The notes: generated from the sequence alone by a model not told the origin. Shown: positions 51,148 to 60,249, counted from the first letter of the stretch. The stretch is 64,000 nucleotides of DNA from JAGPUQ01 sp963708735 (GCA_963708735.1 CAVPTW010000035.1:1-64000), one strand, 5' to 3'. Numbers and translations: made by a program.

Positions 51148-51743
51148 ATGGAGAAGCCCTTTTCGCAGGCCTGCGAGAATAACAAGGTGCCCATTCTCGC
51201 GGTGCTGGAACGGGTGTTTGCACACTGCCGGAGCGTGCTGGAAATCGGCAGTGGCACCGGTCAGCACGCCGTCCACTTCGCGCCCCGCCTGCCGCAGCTG
51301 TACTGGCAACCGAGCGATGTCCCGGAAAATCTCCCGGGAATTGCGCAGTGGCCGCAGCCGAGCCCGCGGCCAATCTGCTGCGACCGATCGCGCTCGACGT
51401 CAGGGCACGGCATTGGGGTGTCGCGCCGGTCGACGGCCTGTTCACCGCCAACACCCTGCATATCATGTCCTGGAGCACCGTGCAGGCGTTCTTTGCCGGC
51501 TTGCCCGGCGTGCTTGCCCCGGGCGGTGTGCTGGCGGTCTACGGCCCCTTCAATTACGGGGGCGAGTACACATCGGAAAGCAACGCCCGTTTCGACCAGT
51601 GGCTGAAGGCCCGCGCTCCGCACCAGGGGATTCGTGATTTCGACGCGGTAGCCGAGCTTGCGGCTGGAGCTGGACTCGAACTGTGGGAAGACAACGCGAT
51701 GCCCGCCAACAACCGCTTGCTGGTCTGGCGGCGCAACACCTGA
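51148..51743 (+). pseudogene. DUF938-type SAM-dependent methyltransferase, frameshifted
   Basis: Residues 1-67 (FSQACENNKVPILAVLERVF, then VLEIGSGTGQHAVHFAP with the AdoMet motif and YWQPSDVPENLPGIAQW) are in one frame. The rest (AAAEPAANLLRPIALDVRA through TANTLHIMSW to the end) is in another. Adding one G near 51350 (TGG to TGGG) restores a single protein of about 198 residues, the family length. It is a frameshift or a homopolymer sequencing error. The substrate of this family is not known. Confidence 0.75.
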
Positions 51744-51750
51744 AACCGAC

Positions 51751-52830
51751 TCAGCTTTCCCGCTGATTTTCCTGGCGATAGGGCAGTTGCGCCCGGGCGG
51801 CGGCCATGTAGTCCTGATTGTGTACGCGCTCCCGCGCAACAAAATCGGCGATGGCCGCCGCGAAGCCGCGGTGGCGAATCCAGTGCAGCGACCAGGTTTC
51901 GACCGGGGCGAAGCCCCGGGCAATCTTGTGTTCCCCCTGGGCGCCGGCGTCGAATTTCGTCAGACCGCGCCGGATCGCGTAATCGATGCCCTGGTAGTAA
52001 CAGAGCTCGAAATGCAGGCACTCGTATTCCCGGACGCAGCCCCAGTAGCGGCCGTAGAGCGTCTCCCGATCATGAAAGTAAAGCGCTGCCGCTACCGGTT
52101 TGGCACCATCGTAGGCGACCGCCATCACAATCCGATCCGCCAGCGTCGCCCCGATGCGCTGAAAGAAATCCCGCGTCAGATAGCCGGCAGTGCCGCTGCG
52201 CTTGGCGTAGGTGTTCTGATACAGACCGTGGAAGAACGACCACAGCTCGGTGCCGATGGTCGGACCTTCGTGCATGGTGACCCTGAGGCCCTGAGCTGCA
52301 ACCGTGCTGCGCTCGCGGCGCATCATCTTGCGCTTGCGCGAAGCCAGCCCCGCAAGAAAGTGCTCGAAGCTTTCGTAACCCCGATTGTGCCAGTGGAATT
52401 GCACGCCGGTGCGCTCCAGCAGGCCGCGACCGCGCAACAGTTCGCGGGTGGCTGCATCGGGAAACAGCAGATGCCAACTGCTGGCGCGGGTCGCTTCCGC
52501 GGCTTCGGCCACCGCCGCCAGCAGTGTCGTGGCGACCTGCTCGGTATCGGTCCCGGCGGCGACCCGCAGGCGTGGGCCGGTAATGGGCGAAAACGGAATC
52601 GCGGTCACCAGCTTGGGATAGTAGGCCAGTCCGCTGCGGTGGTATGCATCGGCCCAGGCCCAGTCGAACACATACTCTCCGTAGGAGTGGGTCTTTACAT
52701 ACAGGGGCATGAACAGGGCGCCATCCGCACTGCTGAAGTGTCGTGGTTCCCAGCCGGTAGCGACGGTAGCGCTGCCACTGTCTTCCAGTGCGGACAGAAA
52801 TTCAGGGGTCAGGAACGGGTAATCGGACAA
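51751..52830 (-). CDS. COG3146 (DUF482) GNAT-like acyltransferase
   Basis: The protein has about 359 residues from a TTG at 52830; the frame stays open into phoR but has no better start. The sequence NPFL-like beginning DYPFLTPEFLSALE, the central GYESFEHFLAGLASRKRKMM and RREL-type core, and the late YQGIDYAIRRGLTKFDAGAQ with GEHKIARGF are characteristic of this family, which has an acyl-CoA N-acyltransferase (FemAB-like) fold. The substrate is unknown. It lies 34 bases after phoR on the same strand, so it may be co-transcribed with phoBR. Confidence 0.75.
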   Translation of the reverse strand: MSDYPFLTPEFLSALEDSGSATVATGWEPRHFSSADGALFMPLYVKTHSYGEYVFDWAWADAYHRSGLAYYPKLVTAIPFSPITGPRLRVAAGTDTEQVATTLLAAVAEAAEATRASSWHLLFPDAATRELLRGRGLLERTGVQFHWHNRGYESFEHFLAGLASRKRKMMRRERSTVAAQGLRVTMHEGPTIGTELWSFFHGLYQNTYAKRSGTAGYLTRDFFQRIGATLADRIVMAVAYDGAKPVAAALYFHDRETLYGRYWGCVREYECLHFELCYYQGIDYAIRRGLTKFDAGAQGEHKIARGFAPVETWSLHWIRHRGFAAAIADFVARERVHNQDYMAAARAQLPYRQENQRES

Positions 52831-52864
52831 GGGGCAGGATCCGGGCAGGTGATCGGGCCGGACC

Positions 52865-54154
52865 CTAACACCGTGCCGGCACGGGTTCAAATTCGCAGCG
52901 GAAGGTGCTGCCTTTGCCGGGAGTGCTGCGGATTTCCAGATGTCCGCCGTTGCGCAGCAGCGAATGTTTGACGATGGCGAGACCGAGACCGGTGCCGCCG
53001 GAACTGCTGGCGCGACTGCCCTCGACGCGGTAGAAGCGTTCGGTGAGGCGGGGAAGATGGCGCGCATCGATGCCGATCCCGTTGTCGGTCACCTCGACCC
53101 ACGGACGACCGTTGTCGTTACCGGCGCGCACCACTATCGTACAGCCTTGGGGATTGTGTTTGACCGCGTTGTACACCAGGTTGGCGAAGGCGCTGTGCAG
53201 TTCGCGCGCCGCGCCCTGGGCGATCAGATCGTCAGGACAGTCGAGCTCGATGTGATGCATGCTGCCGCCGAGCGCACGCGCGTTCTCCACGATCCCGCCG
53301 AGCAGGGGCTTGAGCGGCACGGGCTCGGTTCGCGCGGGCAGGGCGGTCGACTCCAGTTGCGACAGGGTCACCAGATCCTCGGTGAGCAGCGTCAGGCGCC
53401 GCGCCTGCTCGGTCATCTGCCCCAGCGCCTGCCGCCAGCTTGCCGGCACCTCGGCGTCGCTGTCGCTCAGGGTTTCCAGATAACCGGTAAGGACAGTGAG
53501 CGGCGTGCGCAGCTCATGGGAAATGTTGGCCACGAACTCCTTGCGCATCTGTTCGAGATGGCGCAGGCGGGAAATGTCCTGTACCACCAGCGCCACTTCG
53601 TTGTCACCGAAGTGGTTGGCACTGAACTGCAAAATCCGGTTTGGGTCGCTGGGTGCTTCGAGCTCCACCGGTTCGTCGAAGAGGCCCGCGTGGATAAAGG
53701 CCACAAAGGCGGGTGCCCGCACCAGGTTGATGATGGGCTCACCTTCATCCCCGCGCCGCAGTTGCAGCAATCTGCCCGCCGCTGGATTCCACCACTCCAG
53801 GGCGCGGTCGGCGTCGAGAATCACGATCCCCTCGTCCAGGGCGTCGGTGATCCGTCGTATCCGTGTCAGCAGGTTGAGATGATCCTGGCGATGGCGGGTG
53901 ATGCGCTGGCGCAGCCGGTACAGGTGGTCGGAGACTTCGCCCCAGACGCCGGAGGCCGGTGGTGGAAAGTCGCGACCGCCCAGCGTCAGCCAGTGATTGA
54001 GGCGGTGGATCTGGCGCAGGGTCCAGATCATGTAGAGGCTGCCGCCGGCAATCAGGGTCGGCAGCGCGTAGCCGTTGAAATAGCCGACCATCAGCAGCAG
54101 CAAGGCCAGCAGCGCGATACGCTGCAACTCACTGCGCAGGCCCTGTGTCAGCAT
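52865..54154 (-). CDS. phoR: Phosphate regulon sensor kinase PhoR
   Basis: The protein has 429 residues. Two membrane helices lie near the N-terminus (ALLALLLLMVGYFNGYALP, LIAGGSLYMIW) with no real periplasmic domain, as in PhoR. A PAS domain follows (about 95-200). The phosphoacceptor is in ANISHELRTPL, and the ATPase boxes are NLVYNAVKHN, VEVTDNGIGI and SSGGTGLGLAIVKH. It phosphorylates PhoB under phosphate starvation and takes its signal from Pst/PhoU. It starts three bases after phoB. Confidence 0.95.
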   Translation of the reverse strand: MLTQGLRSELQRIALLALLLLMVGYFNGYALPTLIAGGSLYMIWTLRQIHRLNHWLTLGGRDFPPPASGVWGEVSDHLYRLRQRITRHRQDHLNLLTRIRRITDALDEGIVILDADRALEWWNPAAGRLLQLRRGDEGEPIINLVRAPAFVAFIHAGLFDEPVELEAPSDPNRILQFSANHFGDNEVALVVQDISRLRHLEQMRKEFVANISHELRTPLTVLTGYLETLSDSDAEVPASWRQALGQMTEQARRLTLLTEDLVTLSQLESTALPARTEPVPLKPLLGGIVENARALGGSMHHIELDCPDDLIAQGAARELHSAFANLVYNAVKHNPQGCTIVVRAGNDNGRPWVEVTDNGIGIDARHLPRLTERFYRVEGSRASSSGGTGLGLAIVKHSLLRNGGHLEIRSTPGKGSTFRCEFEPVPARC

Positions 54155-54157
54155 TAT

Positions 54158-54853
54158 TCAGTTACCAGCCAGTTTCTCGGAAAAGCGGTAGCCGGCGCCC
54201 CGCACCGTCTGGATAAAACGATCATGGTTGCCGAGAGCCTTGCGCAGGCGACGGATGTGAACATCGACGGTGCGCTCATCCATGTACACATTGCCGCCCC
54301 AGACGTGGCTGAGAATCTGGTCGCGGGAGTAGACCCGGTCCTGGTGAGTGAGGAAAAATCCCAGCAACCGGTATTCGGTCGGTCCCATGGCGACGGGCAC
54401 GCCGGCGCGGGTGACGTGATGGCTCGCGGGGTCGTAGACCAGGCCCTGGACTTCGATGGGCGAGTCGCTGGCGCCCTGCTCGCGGCGGCGCAGCAGGGCG
54501 CGAATGCGCGCAATCAGCGCACGCGGTGAAAACGGTTTGGTGATGTAATCGTCGGCGCCGGAATCGAGACCCTGCACCTGATTGTCCTCCTCCGTCTTGG
54601 CGGTGAGCAGGATGACCGGCAAATTGGCGGTGAGTTCGTCGCGGCGCAGGCGGCGCAGCAATTCGAGCCCGCTGGTTTCCGGCATCATCCAGTCGAGCAG
54701 CACGAGGTCCGGCTGCTTGTCGATGATCAGCGCGTGGGCCGCACGGGCGTTCTCGGCGCGCAGGCATTCAAAACCTGCAACTTCAAGGGCCACCGCAATC
54801 ATGTCGCGGATGGCGGGTTCGTCATCGACTACCAGAATGCTGGCGTCAGCCAT
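54158..54853 (-). CDS. phoB: Phosphate regulon response regulator PhoB
   Basis: The protein has 231 residues. The receiver domain has the acidic pocket (VVDDEPAIRD), the phosphorylated Asp in LVLLDWMMPETSG, and the Lys in DYITKPF. The C-terminal winged helix has YRLLGFFLTHQDRVYSRDQI and RTVDVHIRRLRKALG. It binds Pho boxes at pstS and at its own promoter. Confidence 0.96.
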   Translation of the reverse strand: MADASILVVDDEPAIRDMIAVALEVAGFECLRAENARAAHALIIDKQPDLVLLDWMMPETSGLELLRRLRRDELTANLPVILLTAKTEEDNQVQGLDSGADDYITKPFSPRALIARIRALLRRREQGASDSPIEVQGLVYDPASHHVTRAGVPVAMGPTEYRLLGFFLTHQDRVYSRDQILSHVWGGNVYMDERTVDVHIRRLRKALGNHDRFIQTVRGAGYRFSEKLAGN

Positions 54854-54890
54854 GGCGCTGGTGCTCCTCGGGATTCTCGCTGCTCATTGG

Positions 54891-54919
54891 ATGACGGGGC
54901 CGTGTCAGTATTATGACAG
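54891..54919 (-). promoter_or_regulatory. Pho box ahead of phoB
   Basis: Read on the minus strand, CTGTCATAATACTGACAC (54919-54902) is a near-consensus PhoB box, and CCGTCAT at 54897-54891 adds a third heptamer at the same 11-base period. It ends 37 bases before the phoB ATG, so phoB-phoR is likely autoregulated. Confidence 0.8.
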
Positions 54920-54941
54920 TCGGTGTGCGGAATCGCCGTTG

Positions 54942-55820
54942 CTACCCGAGGCGCAGTGGCCAATGGTAGTCGAGCAGCATGAACAGAAAAAGTGTCGCCC
55001 CGGCGCGGTTGTTGCCGAGAAAGGCGCGAAAACACCCGTCACGGTCGCGCTGAAAGGCCAGCCGGTGCTGGTGAAAAAACCACAGTGCCATCACGCCCAG
55101 CCCCAGGTAATACCAGAGGCCGCGATCAAAGCTGCTGCCGGTCAGCGCGAAGGCCAGCAGCGCCAGCACCTGGAGCACGCCGATGATGAGCAGGTCGTCC
55201 GCGCCGAACAAAATGGCGGTAGATTTGACGCCCTGCTTGAGGTCGTCGTCGCGATCCACCATGGCGTAATAGGTGTCGAAAGCCACGGTCCAGAGCACCA
55301 CGCCGGCATAGAGCGACCAGGCCGCCCTCGGCACGGTCCCGGTCTGGGCGGCAAAGGCCATGGGAATGCTCCAGGCCCAGGCCGCGCCCAGCACGAACTG
55401 GGGCAGGTGGGTGTAACGCTTGGCGAAGGGGTACAGGGCCGCCAGCGCCGCGCCGCCAAAAGACAGCAACAGGGTGAGCCGGTTGGTGAGCAGCACCAGC
55501 AGAAAGGCCACCAGACAGAGTCCCGCGAACAGCCACAGTGCCTCGCGCGGCGTCACCCGGCCGGTGGCCAACGGCCGCTCGCGGGTGCGGGTTACCGCGC
55601 CGTCGATATGGCGATCCGCATAGTCGTTGATCACGCAGCCGGCGGCACGCATCAGCGCCACGCCCAGCACGAAGATCACCAGCACATCCCGATCGGGCAT
55701 CCCGCCGGCCGCAAACCACAGCGACCAGAGCGTCGGCCAGAGCAGGAGCAGGGTGCCGATGGGGCGGTCGAGCCGCATCAGGCGCGCAAAATCGGGCAGG
55801 CGCTGGAAAGCGATCGGCAT
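54942..55820 (-). CDS. ubiA: 4-hydroxybenzoate octaprenyltransferase
   Basis: The protein has 292 residues from the ATG at 55820. It is a polytopic membrane prenyltransferase with the two aspartate-rich motifs: NDYADRHID after GCVIN, and DRDDDLKQGVKST. RLDRPIGTLLLLWPTLWSLW at the start is typical of UbiA. It attaches the polyprenyl tail to 4-hydroxybenzoate in ubiquinone synthesis. ubiC, which makes its substrate, lies just upstream on the same strand. Confidence 0.95.
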   Translation of the reverse strand: MPIAFQRLPDFARLMRLDRPIGTLLLLWPTLWSLWFAAGGMPDRDVLVIFVLGVALMRAAGCVINDYADRHIDGAVTRTRERPLATGRVTPREALWLFAGLCLVAFLLVLLTNRLTLLLSFGGAALAALYPFAKRYTHLPQFVLGAAWAWSIPMAFAAQTGTVPRAAWSLYAGVVLWTVAFDTYYAMVDRDDDLKQGVKSTAILFGADDLLIIGVLQVLALLAFALTGSSFDRGLWYYLGLGVMALWFFHQHRLAFQRDRDGCFRAFLGNNRAGATLFLFMLLDYHWPLRLG

Positions 55821-55848
55821 GGGAAATCCCGGACTCTGTGGCGACAGT

Positions 55849-56403
55849 TTAGGGCCTGAAGCCGGGCAAAAACATTTCTGCCACCAGCAAGGGCTGTTGG
55901 TCGAGATAAAACACAGAGCGGCGGACCCAGGCCAGGGGGTCATCCGGCGTCTGCGGCAGGAATCGCGGCGGCATCCGTTGCGTCACCTCGATGGCACCCC
56001 GCCGGATGCCGGCATCGCGAAACAGCAGCGCGCCCAGGGGCTTGGTGCCCAGGCGGAGCAGAAAGCCGTAGCGGCCGCGCAAGACCGCGAGCGGTACCAC
56101 GCTGCGGGCATAGACCCAGGGCTCGCCGCGGCCGAGCAACAGCACTTCGCGCACCAGCGCCACCTGCCGTTCCGGCAGTCCCAGGGCCGCCCGTTCTTCC
56201 GGCAGGGGTCGGCGCAGCGCCTGCGCCAGTATCTGTACGCGGAACTCACCCCCGCTCGCCGCCACCAGGCGTTTGGTGAGCGAGCCCTGCTCCAGCAACC
56301 AGGATCGCCACGGCGGGGGAATCGCCAGCGGCGCGCGCGCCTGATGGCGCCGCCAGCGCGACGGAGGCTGTTGTCGGAGAGACGGGTGGGGCGTTGCGCT
56401 CAC
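55849..56403 (-). CDS. ubiC: Chorismate-pyruvate lyase
   Basis: The protein has 184 residues and forms 4-hydroxybenzoate from chorismate. The family blocks are LLEQGSLTKRLVAASGGEF, REVLLLGRGEPWVYARSVVP and the late WVRRSVFYLDQQPLLVAEMFLP with the catalytic glutamate. It starts with GTG overlapping the stop of the lpxR-like gene (GTGA) and ends 28 bases before ubiA. Confidence 0.93.
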   Translation of the reverse strand: MSATPHPSLRQQPPSRWRRHQARAPLAIPPPWRSWLLEQGSLTKRLVAASGGEFRVQILAQALRRPLPEERAALGLPERQVALVREVLLLGRGEPWVYARSVVPLAVLRGRYGFLLRLGTKPLGALLFRDAGIRRGAIEVTQRMPPRFLPQTPDDPLAWVRRSVFYLDQQPLLVAEMFLPGFRP

Positions 56404-57470
56404 AGGCTGTACGACAGGCTCACGGACCCATAGTGGTGGCTGTGGGGCTGGCCGTCGAATTCGCGGGTGCGGACCACGGTGGCGTAGGAAACCTTCCAGC
56501 GCCCGGCGAGAAAACTGATGCCGGCGGCGATGTCGGCGACGGCGGGTTTCTTGTCCACGCTGAGACTGTCCCTGAAGGTGTTGCCGTCGAGGAATATATC
56601 CCGCGCCACCAAGCGGGCATCCAGGGCGAGGAATGCGTGCAGTCCATAAACCCTGGGACCGCCCTGGCGGCGTGGTCCGTGGCGACCGGGGGCGCTGTTG
56701 TCGCCGCCAGCGCGCACTGCGGAAGTGCCGAAATCGTCCGGCAGATCCCAGCCGATGCGGTATTCACCGCCGAAATTCAGGTAGGTCGCGACATTGCCCA
56801 GGCTGGCGCCGGCATGGGCGATGAAGTCCTGGCCGAAGCCGTCGTACCAGGAGGTTCGCAGCATCCGGCGTTTCTGTTCGTAGAGTAGTCGCACGGTCGG
56901 CTCGTCGCGCAACTGGTTGTCCCAGCCGTTGTATTTGTCGAAGCCGCGCATATCGTGGATGAAGTCCTGCGTTTCGTGTGCTCGCGCGGACGGACCCACG
57001 ATACCGAGATCGAGCTCCATCACGTCCAGCCTCTGGTCGCTGCGGGTGTGATAGGCGATGCCGCCATAGAGATAGCCGGCGTAGGGGCGTTGATTGGGCA
57101 GCGGTGCCGACGCATAAGTGTCGTCGGGGGTAAACATCAACTGTCCAAAGCTGATCACCAGATTGTGTTCGAGGTCGGGGTCGTTGCTGTGCAGCGGGCG
57201 CAGGTACCGGTTGGCGGCGCGCAGCCAGGCGGGGAACGCCGGATCGTTCTGGTAGGACGTGGTGTCCGGCGAGGTCCAGGCCAGGCGGATGCCGTTGGTG
57301 TAATTCTGGTCGGTCTCGTCGAACAGGTCGTTTTCGAAATACGCACTGACCGTCCAGGGATCTGGGTCGGCGGCTGCGGCCCGCAATACCAGACAGCAAA
57401 GGCAGGCGACGGCCAGCGCTGTCAGAGTACCGTGCGGGGTAAAACCGTGCGGCGTAAACAAGCGCGACAT
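56400..57470 (-). CDS. lpxR: LpxR-like lipid A 3'-O-deacylase family outer-membrane protein
   Basis: The protein has 356 residues from the ATG at 57470, which has GGAG seven bases upstream; upstream in-frame ATGs lack this. A signal peptide (TALAVACLCCLVLRAAAA) precedes a beta-barrel. Its N-terminus has the family motif SAYFENDLFDETDQNYTNGI, with the Asn/Asp residues of the active site and calcium site; NQRPYAGYLYGG and the terminal YGSVSLSYSL (aromatic/hydrophobic barrel end) also fit. LpxR removes the 3'-acyloxyacyl chain of lipid A. Coupling to ubiC by overlap is unusual. Confidence 0.85.
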   Translation of the reverse strand: MSRLFTPHGFTPHGTLTALAVACLCCLVLRAAAADPDPWTVSAYFENDLFDETDQNYTNGIRLAWTSPDTTSYQNDPAFPAWLRAANRYLRPLHSNDPDLEHNLVISFGQLMFTPDDTYASAPLPNQRPYAGYLYGGIAYHTRSDQRLDVMELDLGIVGPSARAHETQDFIHDMRGFDKYNGWDNQLRDEPTVRLLYEQKRRMLRTSWYDGFGQDFIAHAGASLGNVATYLNFGGEYRIGWDLPDDFGTSAVRAGGDNSAPGRHGPRRQGGPRVYGLHAFLALDARLVARDIFLDGNTFRDSLSVDKKPAVADIAAGISFLAGRWKVSYATVVRTREFDGQPHSHHYGSVSLSYSL

Positions 57471-57581
57471 GGACAAGCTCCCGGCTCGGCGGGCCATTGT
57501 AACCGCAGCGGTGGTGTGGAACCGGGTTGCCCGGCATTCCTGATATTCTCCGAGTCCAATCACAACCCTTGGGAGGCACTC

Positions 57582-58385
57582 ATGAGCGCGGCGCAACCAT
57601 CCTACACAACCCTGACCGTCGAACACCGCGATGGCGTCGACTGGCTGACGCTGAACCGGCCGGCACAGTTCAACGCCCTCAACCGGGCGATGATGGATGA
57701 ACTGCTCGATTACTTCGGTGGCCTCTATTTCAACCACGCCGTGCGGGTCGTGGTATTGCGCGGCGCCGGCAAACACTTCTGTGCCGGTCTGGACCTGAAC
57801 GAAGCCGGCGACTTCACCACCAGCGTTGCGGCGGGCGCGCGCGGCCAGCGCCGGGTGGCGGAAATCATCCTGCGCATGCGCCGCTGCCCGCAGCCCATCG
57901 TCGCCCTGGTGCAGGGCGCGGCCACCGGTGCCGGCATCGCGTTCACGCTGGCCGCCGACGTGCGCTACGCCGCCGACAATGCGCGCTTCAATGTGGCGAT
58001 GGCGAAAATCGGCCTCACCGGCTGCGATATCGGCATCAGTTATTTCCTGCCCCGCGCGGTGGGCGCCACCAACGCGGCGGAAATGATGATGACCGGCCGC
58101 TTCGTCAATGCCGAGCGCGCATTGCGGATCGGCCTGGTATCGGACGTGATGGCGGCCGACGCTCTGGAGGACGCCGGGCGAACACTGGCCGCCGAGATGA
58201 CGGCCATGTCGCCGCTGGGTCTGCGCCTGACCAAGGAAGGGCTCAACCTGTCCCAGGATGCCGGCAGCCTGGAAGCCGTGATCGCCCTGGAGGATCGAGG
58301 TCAGGTGATGTGCCTCGGCCCCTTTCTGGAGGAAGGCGCAGCGGCGTTTCTGGAAAAGCGCGCGCCGCGCTACAGCGATGAATGA
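57582..58385 (+). CDS. Enoyl-CoA hydratase/isomerase family protein
   Basis: The protein has 267 residues with a crotonase fold. The oxyanion-hole segments are KHFCAGLDLNEAG (near 68) and VQGAATGAGIAFTLAADVRY (near 113). The place of the second catalytic glutamate is taken by NVAMAKIGLTGCDIGISY, with Asp in GCDIG, which is closer to isomerase-like members than to classical hydratases. A strong GGGAGG precedes the ATG. The exact substrate is unknown. Confidence 0.85.
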   Translation: MSAAQPSYTTLTVEHRDGVDWLTLNRPAQFNALNRAMMDELLDYFGGLYFNHAVRVVVLRGAGKHFCAGLDLNEAGDFTTSVAAGARGQRRVAEIILRMRRCPQPIVALVQGAATGAGIAFTLAADVRYAADNARFNVAMAKIGLTGCDIGISYFLPRAVGATNAAEMMMTGRFVNAERALRIGLVSDVMAADALEDAGRTLAAEMTAMSPLGLRLTKEGLNLSQDAGSLEAVIALEDRGQVMCLGPFLEEGAAAFLEKRAPRYSDE

Positions 58386-58429
58386 CGCTGACCTTTCGCC
58401 AATGTTGGCCAGGGAATTCAGGAAACATC

Positions 58430-58779
58430 ATGCCAATCCCAGATTTTCAATCCTTGATGCTGCCACTTCTTTCGCTGGCGAAGGATGGTGAACCCCGCGT
58501 TTTAAGCGATGCGCGGAAACACCTGGCGTCTGCATTCTCGTTGACGGCGGAAGAAATGGAGGAATTGTTGCCTAGCGGCAGGCAGCGTCGCTTTGACAAC
58601 CGCGTGGCTTGGGCCAAGGTTTATCTGGAGCAGGCGGGTTTGCTGCGCTCCCCAAAGCGTGGCCAGCTCCAAATCACCGCGGAAGGACTGGCTATATGAT
58701 CGAGCACAATCTTGGCGTATCGGTCAAAGCAGCCTACGAGGTCAAGCGGATCGATGCGGATTTTTTCGCGGAAGAATAG
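58430..58779 (+). pseudogene. mrr: mrr restriction gene with internal deletion
   Basis: Codons from the ATG at 58430 give the complete N-terminal winged-helix domain of Mrr (PDFQSLMLPLLSLAKDG, LLPSGRQRRFDNRVAWAK, GLLRSPKRGQLQITAEGLAI) and then a stop at 58699. Directly overlapping, in another frame, 58696-58779 encodes what looks like the Mrr C-terminus (MIEHNLGVSVKAAYEVKRID, ADFFAEE). The whole PD-(D/E)xK catalytic domain, roughly 190 residues in the family, is missing. Mrr cuts methylated DNA; this copy cannot. Confidence 0.8.
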
Positions 58780-58887
58780 GGCTTCGCGAACGATAGTTGC
58801 CGGTACCGGGGGCGGTCCAGGGCGGCTGTAGGCGCGAGGGTTTCTGTTTTAATGGCGCACCGCCTGCGCGTTCACGGAAAGTAGGGA

Positions 58888-60216
58888 ATGTCTGCCGATC
58901 ACCCTCGCCACAGTCAGTTCGCCCTGCTGCGGCAACGCCGCTTTCTGCCGTTTTTTCTGACCCAGTTCAGCGGTGCCTGCAACGACAATCTGTTCAAGAA
59001 CGCGTTCCTGGTACTGGTCGTCAGCGGCGCCGTCGCGGGCGAGCAGGTGGACACTCTGGTCAATCTGGCCGCGGGACTGTTCATCCTGCCGTTCTTTCTG
59101 TTTTCGCCGCTCGCCGGCCAGCTCGCCGACAAGTACGACAAGGCGCGGATGATCCGCTGGATCAAACTGGTGGAGATCGCGATCATGGTGCTGGCCGCGC
59201 TCGCGTTTCAGGTACAGGCGTGGGGGGCGCTGTTGGCGCTGCTGTTTGCCATGGGCACGCACTCGGCGTTCTTCGGGCCGCTCAAGTACGCGATCATTCC
59301 CCAGCAGCTCAAGGCCGAGGAATTGGTGGCGGGCAACGCCCAGGTCGGCATGGGGACTTTTGTCGCCATCCTGTTGGGGACCATCGGCGGCACCCTGCTT
59401 GCCGGGCGTCCCGACCCCGCAGCGGGCATCGGGGCCGCGATCATACTGGTTGCGCTGCTGGGCTGGTTCGCCAGTCGCGCGATTCCCGCCGCGCCGGCGG
59501 CGGCGCCCGGACTGCATCTGGACTGGAATCCGCTACGGCAACTGGTGGCGCTCTACCGGCAGATTGTGCCGCAGCGGACCGTTTTCTTGGCCATCCTCGG
59601 CATTTCCTGGTTCTGGGCGCTGGGCGCGAGTTACCTCACCCAGATGCCTCATTTCGCGATTTCGGTGCTCGGCGGCACGCCTCCGGTGATCGCCCTGCTG
59701 TTGTCGGCCTTCGTGGTGGGCGTCGCGGCGGGCGCCGTGCTCTGCGCCCGGCTGAGCGGCCCGCGGATCGAGGTCGGCCTGGTCCCGCTGGGTGCTATCG
59801 GCCTGAGTCTCTTTGGTCTGGATTTGTCCTACGCCGCCGCGCTGGCCGCGGCCGGGCCGCAGCGCTTGGGTCCGCTGGCGTTGTCCGAGCACCTGCCGAT
59901 GCTGCGCGTGTTGGCCGATATCCTGTTGCTCGGTTTGTGCGGGGCACTCTATGTTGTGCCGCTCTACGCCTATGTGCAGGCGCACACAGAGTTTGACCGG
60001 CGCGCCCGGGTGATTGCCTTCAATAACATCCTGAATGCGCTGTTCATGGTCATGGCGAGCGTTCTGGGCATCCTGCTGTTGGGCGTGGTGAAACTGGGCA
60101 TCCCGAATTTTTTCCTGGTGTTGGCGCTGCTCAATGCCGGCATGGCGGCACTGTTGTTTGCGCGCGCGCCGGAGTTTCTACAGGGCTTGGTGGCGCTGAT
60201 GCCGCGGTGGCGGTAG
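58888..60216 (+). CDS. MFS transporter, LplT-like
   Basis: The protein has 442 residues and about 12 membrane helices. The N-terminus FLTQFSGACNDNLFKNAFL and the loop GQLADKYDKARMIRWIKLVE (MFS signature) match the LplT lysophospholipid flippase branch, as does FFGPLKYAIIPQQL. In E. coli LplT is followed by the acyltransferase Aas; here the next gene is mscL on the other strand, so the substrate is unproven. Confidence 0.8.
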   Translation: MSADHPRHSQFALLRQRRFLPFFLTQFSGACNDNLFKNAFLVLVVSGAVAGEQVDTLVNLAAGLFILPFFLFSPLAGQLADKYDKARMIRWIKLVEIAIMVLAALAFQVQAWGALLALLFAMGTHSAFFGPLKYAIIPQQLKAEELVAGNAQVGMGTFVAILLGTIGGTLLAGRPDPAAGIGAAIILVALLGWFASRAIPAAPAAAPGLHLDWNPLRQLVALYRQIVPQRTVFLAILGISWFWALGASYLTQMPHFAISVLGGTPPVIALLLSAFVVGVAAGAVLCARLSGPRIEVGLVPLGAIGLSLFGLDLSYAAALAAAGPQRLGPLALSEHLPMLRVLADILLLGLCGALYVVPLYAYVQAHTEFDRRARVIAFNNILNALFMVMASVLGILLLGVVKLGIPNFFLVLALLNAGMAALLFARAPEFLQGLVALMPRWR

Positions 60217-60249
60217 CCGGCGTCGCCACGGAATGGACAGCGGGGCGAT

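Noticed and set aside
52940..54529. Plus-strand open frame (529 codons) over phoR and phoB
   Set aside because: It is antisense to two intact, well-identified genes.
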